Positions 1 to 6,145 of a stretch of 6,145 nucleotides of DNA are shown here, piece after piece. The notes beneath the pieces are model-generated. The model had not been told where the DNA came from. It saw nothing but the letters and a program-made list of their open reading frames with translations, and made no database searches. The DNA is from Actinomycetes bacterium (GTDB lineage: Bacteria > Actinomycetota > Actinomycetes > Actinomycetales > Beutenbergiaceae): the NCBI GenBank assembly GCA_021793935.1, contig JAJYRV010000130.1:1-6145 (forward strand). Direction: 5' to 3'. Both the position numbers and the translations under genes were made by a program. Each line of letters opens with the position of its first letter. The stretch's first letter is position 1.

Positions 1-1117
1 GGGCGAGGTACCCGGAGTCGAGGAATGCTTTCATCGGGTCGGCGGGCAGGCCACGCTCCTCACGCCAGGCGGCGAGGCCGGGGCGGACGTCGGTGTAGAA
101 GGCGTCCATGAACACCTCGTTCCCGGCGAGCACGTCGTTCGCTTCTTGCGCCGCGGTGAGGGCCTCCCGGTCGACCAGCAGCGCCCGGGCGGTCATTTCC
201 TGCACGTTGAGTACGGAGCGGATCTGGCCGGGAATCTTCTCCTCGATGTTATGGCACTGGTCGAGCATGAAGTTGACATCCGGGCTGTTGAGGCCGCCCC
301 CACGCACCACCTCGAAGATGATCCGGAACAGCTGGAAAGGATCGGCTGCGCCCACGATGAGGTCGTCATCGGCGTAGAAGCGGGAGTTGAAGTCGAAGGC
401 ACCGAGTTTCCCGACCCGCAGCAGTTGCATGACGATGAATTCGATGTTTGTACCGGGCGCGTGGTGGCCGGTGTCGAGGCAGACGGTCGCGTTCTCTCCG
501 AGCGCGGCGGTTTGGGCGAAGGCGGTGCCCCAGTCGGGAACGTCAGTGTGGTAGAAGGCCGGTTCGAAGAACTTGTATTCCAGAACCAGGCGCTGGTCGC
601 CGCTGAGCTGCGCGTAGATCGTCTGCAGCGATTCGAACAGCCGGTCTTGCCGCCCACGCAGGTCGGCCTGGCCGGGGTAGTTGGAGCCGTCGGCGAGCCA
701 GATCTTCAGATCGCGGCTGCCCGTCTCGTTCATGATCTCGATGCAGCGCAGGTGGTGATCGATCGCTTTTTGGCGAGTGGCGGCGTCATGGTGGGTGAGG
801 GAGCCGAACTTGTACTCTTCGGCCTGGAAGGTGTTGGAGTTGATCGTTCCCAGCCGCATCCCGTTGTCCTCGGCGTGTTCGCGGAGCTGGGAGTAGCTGT
901 CCACCTCGTCCCAGGGGATGTGCAGCGCGACTTGGGGGGCGAGGCCGGTGTACTTATGTACTTGGGCGGCGTCGGAGATCTTTTCGAAGGGGTCGCGCGG
1001 TGTTCCCGGCGTTCCGAATACTCGAAACCGGGTACCGGAGTTGCCGAATGCCCAGCTCGGAAGCTCAATTTCTTGGGCGGCAAGCTCATCGCTGATTGCG
1101 GGGGTGAAAGATGACAT
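1..1117 (-). CDS. rhaI: L-rhamnose isomerase, Streptomyces-type (3' end outside window)
   Basis: Converts L-rhamnose to L-rhamnulose in the cytoplasm, the first committed catabolic step. It is a TIM-barrel, two-metal enzyme of the xylose isomerase-like superfamily; 372 residues are visible and the frame runs off the left edge without a stop. It resembles the Pseudomonas stutzeri-type RhaI rather than E. coli RhaA: IPWD (67-70), NSNTF (93-97), DGSNYPGQ (143-150), EYKFFEPAFY (180-189), LDTGHHAPGTNIE (214-226), FNSRFYADDDL (243-253), DQCHN (286-290). By alignment from memory with the P. stutzeri enzyme, Glu180, Lys182, Asp215, His218, Asp250, Asp252 and Asp286 match catalytic or metal-site residues. 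Asp242 replaces the metal-binding His281. The ATG at 1117 has AAGGAG five bases upstream. Gram-positive members are, as I recall, around 380-390 residues, so little is missing. Enzymes of this type can act on other aldoses in vitro, but context supports L-rhamnose. Confidence 0.95.
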   Translation of the reverse strand, partial: MSSFTPAISDELAAQEIELPSWAFGNSGTRFRVFGTPGTPRDPFEKISDAAQVHKYTGLAPQVALHIPWDEVDSYSQLREHAEDNGMRLGTINSNTFQAEEYKFGSLTHHDAATRQKAIDHHLRCIEIMNETGSRDLKIWLADGSNYPGQADLRGRQDRLFESLQTIYAQLSGDQRLVLEYKFFEPAFYHTDVPDWGTAFAQTAALGENATVCLDTGHHAPGTNIEFIVMQLLRVGKLGAFDFNSRFYADDDLIVGAADPFQLFRIIFEVVRGGGLNSPDVNFMLDQCHNIEEKIPGQIRSVLNVQEMTARALLVDREALTAAQEANDVLAGNEVFMDAFYTDVRPGLAAWREERGLPADPMKAFLDSGYLA

Positions 1118-1122
1118 GGGAA

Positions 1123-1128
1123 CTCCTT
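1123..1128 (-). promoter_or_regulatory. Shine-Dalgarno of rhaI overlapping the rhaM stop
   Basis: The minus strand reads TAAGGAG, where TAA (1129-1127) ends rhaM and AAGGAG serves the rhaI ATG five bases further on. A ribosome finishing rhaM would sit on the rhaI initiation site, which suggests coupled translation of mutarotase and isomerase. Confidence 0.8.
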
Positions 1129-1477
1129 ATTGCTGGCGCGAGCGGGCAGTGGTGAGCTGGTCTTCGAGGTTGAACACTTCCTCGAGGACCGCGGCGTTTT
1201 GATCCGGACGGTCGCCTGCACCGATGAAGAATGGGGACATGCGCTCCTCCCACTTCGCGGTGCGCGGATCGCGCGCGAGGGCGGCCTGGGAGGCAGTGTC
1301 GTCGTCGGTTTCGTAATAGCCGATGAGCAATCCGTCGCCGCGTAGGAACAGCGAGTAGTTGCGCCGACCGCTATCGCGGATCGCGTCAAGCATTTCGGGC
1401 CAGACGGCGGCGTGGGCCGTGCGATACTCCTCAATCCGGGCGGGATCGACCTGAAGTTGGAAGCATACGCGTTGCAC
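1127..1477 (-). CDS. rhaM: L-rhamnose mutarotase
   Basis: A 116-residue cytoplasmic enzyme that interconverts the alpha and beta anomers of L-rhamnose, supplying the form used by the isomerase. It aligns with E. coli RhaM (104 residues) from residue 1 without offset: Tyr18 and His22 in EEYRTAH, WPEM (26-29) and Asn40-Tyr41 coincide with the E. coli active-site region. The Glu-Val-Phe signature near the end (EEVFNL) is also kept, followed by a C-terminal tail about 10 residues longer than in E. coli. The start is GTG at 1477, preceded by a strong AAGGAGG; the frame stays open further upstream to an ATG at 1630, but that would lie inside rhaS and add 51 low-complexity residues unlike the family. 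The TAA stop overlaps the Shine-Dalgarno of rhaI, 9 bases from its start. Close relatives act on other 6-deoxy sugars, but the neighbours support rhamnose. Confidence 0.93.
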   Translation of the reverse strand: MQRVCFQLQVDPARIEEYRTAHAAVWPEMLDAIRDSGRRNYSLFLRGDGLLIGYYETDDDTASQAALARDPRTAKWEERMSPFFIGAGDRPDQNAAVLEEVFNLEDQLTTARSRQQ

Positions 1478-1481
1478 AGAT

Positions 1482-1488
1482 CCTCCTT
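1482..1488 (-). promoter_or_regulatory. Shine-Dalgarno of rhaM, deciding its GTG start
   Basis: AAGGAGG on the minus strand lies four bases before the GTG at 1477. It is the strongest ribosome binding site near any candidate start in this frame, and it fixes the start where homology with RhaM begins. The rhaS/rhaM hairpin ends only five bases upstream, so the structure could limit or shape ribosome access. Confidence 0.85.
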
Positions 1489-1493
1489 GCGAG

Positions 1494-1523
1494 CTGCGGG
1501 TGCGGCGCGTGCCGCACCCGCAG
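1494..1523 (-). other. Perfect 13-bp intercistronic hairpin between rhaS and rhaM
   Basis: Arm 1494-1506 (CTGCGGGTGCGGC) is exactly reverse-complementary to arm 1511-1523, with a 4-base loop (1507-1510). It begins 9 bases after the rhaS stop codon and ends 5 bases before the rhaM Shine-Dalgarno. No T-tract follows on the transcribed strand (next bases CTCGCAAGGAGG), so it does not look like a standard intrinsic terminator. Hairpins at such places are known to protect the upstream mRNA from 3' exonucleases or to lower downstream expression, which would leave more RhaS than the enzymes. The structure is seen directly; the role is inferred. Confidence 0.8.
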
Positions 1524-1532
1524 AGGTGCGAC

Positions 1533-2579
1533 TTAGAAGTCGAACTCGTCGATGTTGTCGGCGTCGAAGACGTACGGGTCGCCAAGGACGACCACGGAGT
1601 CCTCTTCCACGGTGTATTCACCGAGGTCACCGGCGCTGAAGGTGTCGCCTTCCTCGCCCGTGATCTCCCCGTTGATCAGGGCTGCCGATGCGTAGGCGGT
1701 GAGGTAGCCGAGCTCCTCGGGGTTCCACAGCGCGAACGCCTCGACCGTGCCGTCTTCGATGTATTCACGAAGCTGGTTCGGGGTGCCCAGACCGGTGAGG
1801 TACACCTCGCCCTTGTATTCGGAGGTGGACAGGTAGCGTGCTGCTGCCGCCATTCCCACCGTGGTGGGGGAGACGATGCCCTTGAGATCGCTGTGGGACT
1901 GCAGCAGAGCTGCGGTCTTGTCGAAGCTCATCTGGTCCTCGTCGTCACCGTAGGCGATCTCCACGATCTCCAGGTCCGGATACTCGTCCGCAGCGTACTC
2001 TTCCATCTTCTCGATCCAGGCGTTCTGGTTCGTCGCGTTCGCTGCCGCGGACAGGATGGCGATCTCGCCGGAGCCACCGATCTGGTCGGCGATGAGGTCG
2101 ATCTGCGCGCGGGCGATGCCGTCGGCGTCCGCCTGGTTGATGAACAGGTCGCGGCATTCGGAGTCGGTGTCGGAGTCGAAGGTGACGACCTTGACTCCGG
2201 CGTCCTTCGCCTCGACGAGCGCGTCGCAGATCGCCGTCGGGTCGTTCGCAGAGACGGCGATGGCGCCGACCTGCTGCTGGGTGAGGGTGTTGATGTAGCT
2301 CACCTGTGCGTCGGGGGTGGCCTCGGAGGGGCCGACCTCGGCGAACGTCCCACCGATTTCCTCGAGCGCCGCTTCGCCACCTTCGGAGGAGGCATCGAAG
2401 TACGGGTTACCGAGGTTCTTCGGCAGGAAGGTTACCGAGACGTCCCCGCCATCGCCGGCGCCGGTGTCTCCGTCCCCTCCTTCGTTCCCGTTGTCCGAGC
2501 CGCCCGAGCAGGCCGCTAGCGCAAGAGCTGTGGCGGCGGTGATGGCAGCGAGGCTACTCACGCGATTCTTGATACGCAT
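1533..2579 (-). CDS. rhaS: L-rhamnose-binding lipoprotein (ABC transporter substrate-binding protein)
   Basis: A 348-residue extracytoplasmic sugar-binding protein of the periplasmic-binding-protein-like class that includes ribose-, rhamnose- and AI-2-binding proteins (Peripla_BP_4). It delivers substrate to RhaP/RhaQ. The N-terminus is a lipoprotein signal: basic MRIKNR, a hydrophobic stretch, and the lipobox LAAC with Cys24 as lipidation site. A Gly/Asp/Ser-rich linker (25-46) follows, typical of surface-anchored binding proteins in Gram-positives. The mature protein starts with VSVTFLPKNLGNPYFD (47-62), characteristic of RhaS-type proteins. Other family-like stretches are VVTFDSDTDSE (131-141), LFINQADADG (145-154) and FALWNPEELGYL (282-293). 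The ATG at 2579 is supported by AAGGA seven bases upstream and by the signal peptide beginning there. The mature protein is very acidic. LsrB (AI-2) proteins are relatives, but the adjacent rhaM and rhaI favour L-rhamnose. Confidence 0.92.
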   Translation of the reverse strand: MRIKNRVSSLAAITAATALALAACSGGSDNGNEGGDGDTGAGDGGDVSVTFLPKNLGNPYFDASSEGGEAALEEIGGTFAEVGPSEATPDAQVSYINTLTQQQVGAIAVSANDPTAICDALVEAKDAGVKVVTFDSDTDSECRDLFINQADADGIARAQIDLIADQIGGSGEIAILSAAANATNQNAWIEKMEEYAADEYPDLEIVEIAYGDDEDQMSFDKTAALLQSHSDLKGIVSPTTVGMAAAARYLSTSEYKGEVYLTGLGTPNQLREYIEDGTVEAFALWNPEELGYLTAYASAALINGEITGEEGDTFSAGDLGEYTVEEDSVVVLGDPYVFDADNIDEFDF

Positions 2580-2594
2580 GGTTGTTTCCTTCCG

Positions 2595-3644
2595 TTATGT
2601 CGTGGTCTTCTGTGACCGGCTGCTGGTGAGTTTGGCTGCACGGGCTTTCACCCACACGGCCAGACTTGTTGACACCACGGACGCCACCAGTAACAGACCC
2701 GTGATGATGTTGATGACATCGGAGGTGACGTTCGCCAGGCGCAGGGCACTGGCGAGGACTCCGATGAGGAGGACACCGGGGATCACGCCGTGAAGCGCGC
2801 CCCGGCCACCGAAGATCGATACTCCGCCCAGGAGTACCGCGGCGACGACTTGCAGCTCGAGCCCAGTGGCGTTGTCCCCTCGGGCGGAGCCGTACCGCAG
2901 TGTGTAGTAGATGCCTGCGAGGGCCGAGACAGTCCCGCACAGGGCGAACAGGATGAACTTGGTGCGTTCGACGTTCACCCCAGAGAAGTGGGCCGCGGAC
3001 TTCGACAGTCCGATGGAGTACACCCCGCGGCCGAATGGGGTGAAGTGGAGCAGGATCGCGAAGACGACGAGTAGCGCGAGGAACAGCAGGGTGACCACGG
3101 GGATCGGGGTCTCCCCGATCCTCGCTTTGGCCAGGTCGGTCCAGAACTCCGGGAAGTCCGTTACGGCCGTCGTCCCGAGCAGTCCCACGGCTAGGCCGCG
3201 GAACAGGGCGAGGGAACCGATCGTCACCGCGAGTGAGGGCAGCCCGACCACGGTGACGAGGAAACCGTTGAGGGCCCCGCCGACCGCGCCGGCGAGGAGG
3301 GCGATCCCCGCTGCGGCGGCGAAGGGGAGTCCGGCCTGGGTGAGGACCCCGGTGAGGACGCTCGCGAGCCCCATCATCGAGGCGACCGAGAGGTCGATCT
3401 CCCCGGTGATGATCACCATCGTCATCGGCAGCGCGATGAGCAGGATCGGCATGACATCGAGGATCAGGTAGCTCAGCGTGATCGGCTGGCTGAATCCTTG
3501 GATCTGCGCCGCGGCGAAGACGACGACGATCGCGAGCAGGGCGATGACGGCTACCTCACGGGTGAGGAACAGACGGCGCCACAGCGGTTTGTCGTAGTCG
3601 GCGTATTCGCGCAGGTCTGTGGACGATTGCATGGTGGTGGTCAT
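2595..3644 (-). CDS. rhaQ: L-rhamnose ABC transporter, permease (second of two)
   Basis: A 349-residue membrane permease paralogous to RhaP (same BPD_transp_2 family) and its likely channel partner. A charged cytoplasmic N-terminus (about 1-30) is followed by a strongly hydrophobic first helix (about 31-47). The family motif GEIDLSVAS lies at 81-89 and the ATPase-contacting segment GGVSIFGGRGALHG at 273-286. The C-terminus is short and basic. The ATG at 3644 sits in an ATGA overlap with the rhaP stop, with GAGAGGT (3651-3657) six bases upstream, so translational coupling is likely. The rhaS start follows 15 bases after its stop. RhaP and RhaQ share blocks around the DLSV and FGG motifs but are divergent elsewhere, consistent with an old duplication giving two fixed subunits rather than a recent copy. 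Confidence 0.9.
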   Translation of the reverse strand: MTTTMQSSTDLREYADYDKPLWRRLFLTREVAVIALLAIVVVFAAAQIQGFSQPITLSYLILDVMPILLIALPMTMVIITGEIDLSVASMMGLASVLTGVLTQAGLPFAAAAGIALLAGAVGGALNGFLVTVVGLPSLAVTIGSLALFRGLAVGLLGTTAVTDFPEFWTDLAKARIGETPIPVVTLLFLALLVVFAILLHFTPFGRGVYSIGLSKSAAHFSGVNVERTKFILFALCGTVSALAGIYYTLRYGSARGDNATGLELQVVAAVLLGGVSIFGGRGALHGVIPGVLLIGVLASALRLANVTSDVINIITGLLLVASVVSTSLAVWVKARAAKLTSSRSQKTTT

Positions 3645-4672
3645 GACTCAACCTCTCGTTGTTCCACCAAGCGGCGGGTTTGACGTAGCGAGAGCACCCG
3701 GTCGAGCACGATCGCACCGATGATGAGGACGCCGACGACTGCTCGCTGCCAGAAGTCGGGTATCCCGAGGATCGGCAGTGCTCGATTGATGGTCTTCAGA
3801 AGGATGGCTCCGATCGCGGCGCCGAGGATGGTCCCCGAACCACCGAAGATCGCGACCCCACCGATGACGACGGCGCCGACGGCCTCCAATTCCCAGCCGG
3901 AGCCGGCTTGGGAGGACACGGTGCCGTAGCGGGCGGCGTACAGCACCCCGGCGAGGCCAGCGAGCGCGCCGGAGACGGTCATCGCCGTCAAGAGCCGGCG
4001 GGAGACCTTCAACCCGTACAGGTGGGCGGCATCGGGATCGGAGCCGATGGCGTAATACTCGCGCCCGCCGCGAGTGTTGTGCATGTACCAGGCAGCGATG
4101 ATGAGGACGAATACCGCGATGATCGTCAGGAGCGGTATGCCGAGGAGTTTGCCGGTGCCCAGGTGCAGGAACGGGCGGGGCATGTCGGAGGCGTTGATCC
4201 GGCTGGAACCGGCCCACATCACCGTCACGCCGCGGTAGACGTACATCGTGCCCAGGGTGAGCACGAGGGAGGGTACCTTCGCGTAGGCGACGAGCACCCC
4301 ATTGAGGAGCCCGAGCACGGCCCCGAGCGCGGTGACGATGAGAAATACCGCGATGATCGGGATCCCGGGGTAGTCGATGAACAGGCGTCCGGTGAGGAAC
4401 GCGCACAACCCGAGCACCGAACCGACCGAGAGGTCCACGTTTCGGGTGATGATGACGATCGCCTGCCCGACCGCAACGAGAATGAGGAGCGAGGGGGTGA
4501 GCAGGAGGTCACGCAGCCCGTCGCCGGAGCCGAGGAAGTTCGGGTTCTTAACTGTCGCTGCGGCGATGACGAGCACGAGCGCGAGTGCGATCCCCAGTTC
4601 CCGGGACCGGGAGAGGTGGGTGAGTCGATGCCACCACGGGGTGGAGGTCGACGGGGTTGCCGTTGAGGTCAT
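3641..4672 (-). CDS. rhaP: L-rhamnose ABC transporter, permease (first of two)
   Basis: A 343-residue inner membrane permease of the branched-chain/ribose-type family (BPD_transp_2, RbsC-like), expected to pair with RhaQ as a heterodimeric channel. A polar N-terminus (about 1-25) precedes a series of hydrophobic helices, the first at about 27-40. The family motif RNVDLSVGS is at 77-85. The cytoplasmic segment GGVAIFGGSGTILGA (271-285) is the region expected to contact the ATPase. The ATG at 4672 overlaps the rhaT stop by one base (TGATG) and has a consensus AGGAGGT six bases upstream, inside the rhaT coding end. Its own stop overlaps the rhaQ start by four bases. The name rhaP follows the T-P-Q order of the Rhizobium rhamnose transporter, and the P/Q assignment is a convention rather than something the sequence proves. 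Length is normal for the family. Confidence 0.9.
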   Translation of the reverse strand: MTSTATPSTSTPWWHRLTHLSRSRELGIALALVLVIAAATVKNPNFLGSGDGLRDLLLTPSLLILVAVGQAIVIITRNVDLSVGSVLGLCAFLTGRLFIDYPGIPIIAVFLIVTALGAVLGLLNGVLVAYAKVPSLVLTLGTMYVYRGVTVMWAGSSRINASDMPRPFLHLGTGKLLGIPLLTIIAVFVLIIAAWYMHNTRGGREYYAIGSDPDAAHLYGLKVSRRLLTAMTVSGALAGLAGVLYAARYGTVSSQAGSGWELEAVGAVVIGGVAIFGGSGTILGAAIGAILLKTINRALPILGIPDFWQRAVVGVLIIGAIVLDRVLSLRQTRRLVEQREVES

Positions 4673-6145
4673 CAGGCCACCTCCTCCCGTTGATACTTCG
4701 TCGCCGCGCGCATGACGGATTCGGAATCCGCTTCACTGCGGGGGATGTCAGCGGTGAGGTGCCCCTCACACATAACGAGGACACGGTCGGCCATGCCCAG
4801 TACCTCCGGAAGTTCAGAAGAAATCATGATGACGGCGAGGCCCTCATCCGCGAGTTCGGATAGGAGTCGGTGCACCTCGGCTTTGGTGCCGACGTCGATC
4901 CCCCGAGTGGGTTCGTCCACGATGAGAAGTTTCGGGTTGGTCGCGAGCCATTTCGCGAGGACCACTTTTTGTTGGTTACCGCCCGAAAGCGTCCCGGCGA
5001 TCGTCGATAGGGCGCTGGTTTTCACCTCGAGCCGGCTTGCCCACACCCGGGTCGCTTCGTTCTCCGCGGAAGCAAATAGCAGGCCGAGCTTGGTGAGGCG
5101 CCGGCGGATCGCCTCAGTGACGTTGTGTCGCACCGTGGCGTCGATGACGAGCCCCTGGTTCCGACGATCCTCCGGCACCAGCGCCACTCCGGCCGCCATG
5201 GCCGCCCGCGGCTGTTGTTTGGGGAGTTTGCGGCCGAACAGCTTGATCGTCCCCGATTCGTAGGGGTCGACGCCGAAGATCGCCCGGGCAACTTCGCTGC
5301 GCCCCGCGCCGACCAGGCCGGCAAGGGCAACGATTTCGCCGCCCCGGACGTTGAAACTGATGTCGTTGAACATTCCGGTCTGGGTGAGGTTCTCGACTTC
5401 CAGGACGACGTCGCGCGGGGTCGTTTCGATCTTGGGGAAGAGTTCGTTCACCTCGCGCCCGACCATCTGGGTGACCAACGCGTCGGAACTGGTGTCCTTG
5501 ATCGGTGTGGTGTCGATATAGCTCCCGTCCCGCAGTACGGTGACGGTGTCACAGAGTTCGAAGATCTCCTCGAACCGGTGGGAGATGAATACCAGGCCCC
5601 GGTTCTCATCGCGCAGCGCACGAGCGATCGTGAACAGGCGTTCAACCTCGACCCCCGACAACGCGGCGGTGGGCTCGTCCATGATGAGCAGTTTCGCGTC
5701 GAGGGATACAGCTTTCGCGATCTCGATGACCTGTTGGTCGGCGATCGAGAGGCCCTCGGCGGGGCGATCGGGATCGATATCCACGCCGAGACGGTTGAAC
5801 AGTTCAGTTGCTTCTTTCCGCATGGCGCCTCGGTCGATCCGACCGAACTTGGCTACGGGTTGGCGCCCCATGAAGATGTTCTCGGTGACCGACAGGTCGG
5901 GAAAGAGCGTCGGCTCCTGATAGATGACCGCGATTCCCGCGCTCTTCGATTCGGCTGTCGAGGTGAAATCCACCGGTTCGCCGTCGAAGATGAAATCCCC
6001 GGAATCGCGCTGATACAGCCCCGCGACGATCTTCACCAGTGTGGATTTGCCAGCGCCGTTCTCGCCGATGAGCGCGTGGATCGAACCGCGGTCGACAGAG
6101 AGAGACCCGGACCGTAGGGCTACGACGGAGCCAAAAGTCTTACGT
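4672..6145 (-). CDS. rhaT: L-rhamnose ABC transporter, ATP-binding protein (5' end outside window)
   Basis: This is the cytoplasmic ATPase that drives sugar import, of the RbsA/RhaT type with two fused nucleotide-binding domains. The frame is open to the right edge. The first readable residues are RKTFGSVVAL, so roughly 10-25 N-terminal residues are missing; 490 residues are visible. A GTG at 6036 falls just after the Walker A motif and is not the start. Counting from the first visible residue, domain 1 has Walker A GENGAGKST (27-35), Q-loop Gln76, signature LSIADQQ (132-138), Walker B LLIMDEP (152-158) and switch His189. Domain 2 has a degenerate Walker A with Arg282 in place of Lys, signature LSGGNQQ (386-392), Walker B LLIVDEP (406-412), and Ser-Ser (442-443) where the switch His would be. 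This asymmetry is usual for the family. The stop codon overlaps the rhaP start. The rhamnose assignment comes from the downstream genes; the ATPase alone would only indicate a ribose/rhamnose/AI-2-type importer. Confidence 0.93.
   Translation of the reverse strand, partial: RKTFGSVVALRSGSLSVDRGSIHALIGENGAGKSTLVKIVAGLYQRDSGDFIFDGEPVDFTSTAESKSAGIAVIYQEPTLFPDLSVTENIFMGRQPVAKFGRIDRGAMRKEATELFNRLGVDIDPDRPAEGLSIADQQVIEIAKAVSLDAKLLIMDEPTAALSGVEVERLFTIARALRDENRGLVFISHRFEEIFELCDTVTVLRDGSYIDTTPIKDTSSDALVTQMVGREVNELFPKIETTPRDVVLEVENLTQTGMFNDISFNVRGGEIVALAGLVGAGRSEVARAIFGVDPYESGTIKLFGRKLPKQQPRAAMAAGVALVPEDRRNQGLVIDATVRHNVTEAIRRRLTKLGLLFASAENEATRVWASRLEVKTSALSTIAGTLSGGNQQKVVLAKWLATNPKLLIVDEPTRGIDVGTKAEVHRLLSELADEGLAVIMISSELPEVLGMADRVLVMCEGHLTADIPRSEADSESVMRAATKYQREEVA
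4679..4685 (-). promoter_or_regulatory. Shine-Dalgarno of rhaP inside the end of rhaT
   Basis: AGGAGGT lies within the last codons of rhaT (encoding Glu-Glu-Val), six bases before the rhaP ATG at 4672. Combined with the TGATG stop/start overlap, it supports reinitiation or coupling between ATPase and permease. Confidence 0.75.

Noticed and set aside
146..1114. Long plus-strand frame (322 codons) opposite rhaI
   Set aside because: Antisense shadow of a high-GC gene: its product has no recognisable domain, while the minus strand gives a full L-rhamnose isomerase with active-site motifs.
1494..1523. Intrinsic terminator after rhaS
   Set aside because: The stem is strong but no T-run follows, and rhaM/rhaI of the same pathway continue directly downstream; a processing, stability or attenuation role fits better.
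1127..1630. rhaM with an upstream ATG at 1630
   Set aside because: It would overlap rhaS by about 100 bases and add 51 residues absent from RhaM proteins; the GTG at 1477 has a strong Shine-Dalgarno and matches the family start.
1500..2519. Long plus-strand frame (339 codons) opposite rhaS
   Set aside because: The translation is Val/Gly/Asp/Arg-rich with no family features; it mirrors the rhaS codon bias.
3908..4666. Plus-strand frame (252 codons) opposite rhaP
   Set aside because: Highly charged, low-complexity translation typical of the reverse strand of a membrane protein gene in GC-rich DNA.
5022..5330. Domain 2 of RhaT as a damaged ATPase (Walker A Lys to Arg, no switch His)
   Set aside because: This degeneracy is the normal pattern in the second domain of RbsA-type ATPases, so it is not evidence of a pseudogene.
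4672..6036. rhaT starting at the GTG at 6036
   Set aside because: The frame continues upstream through GENGAGKST (Walker A) to the window edge; starting at 6036 would remove the ATP-binding loop.
5125..6117. Long plus-strand frame (330 codons) opposite rhaT
   Set aside because: Lies fully antisense to conserved ABC ATPase motifs and shows no motif of its own.

Overview
The window is a compact block of a carbohydrate catabolic operon from a high-GC Gram-positive bacterium. An Actinomycetota member is most likely, possibly Micrococcales, though the genus cannot be read from sequence alone. The indicators are strong G/C bias at third codon positions, long spurious antisense reading frames, a lipoprotein-type substrate-binding protein, AGGAGG-type ribosome binding sites, a GTG start, and an L-rhamnose isomerase that looks like the Streptomyces-type subfamily. 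All six genes lie on the minus strand, so transcription runs from the right edge to the left. The window is almost fully coding; the longest gap is 55 bases.

In transcription order the genes are: rhaT (ABC ATPase, 5' end beyond the right edge), rhaP and rhaQ (paralogous permeases), rhaS (lipoprotein substrate-binding protein), rhaM (L-rhamnose mutarotase) and rhaI (L-rhamnose isomerase, last codons beyond the left edge). rhaT/rhaP overlap by one base (TGATG) and rhaP/rhaQ by four (ATGA). rhaQ/rhaS are 15 bases apart and rhaM/rhaI 9 bases apart, with the rhaI Shine-Dalgarno overlapping the rhaM stop codon. The one larger junction, rhaS/rhaM, carries a perfect 13-bp hairpin just upstream of the rhaM ribosome binding site.

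Functionally, RhaS captures L-rhamnose at the cell surface, RhaP/RhaQ form the membrane channel, and RhaT powers import. RhaM then interconverts the alpha and beta anomers and RhaI isomerises L-rhamnose to L-rhamnulose. The kinase and aldolase (or bifunctional aldolase/dehydrogenase) and the regulator are not in the window and probably lie outside its edges.

This is a recognisable, known type of pathway; I see no undescribed system. The points most worth a second look are the rhaS/rhaM intercistronic hairpin and an Asp in RhaI where the Pseudomonas-type enzyme has a metal-binding His, which resembles xylose isomerase at that position.
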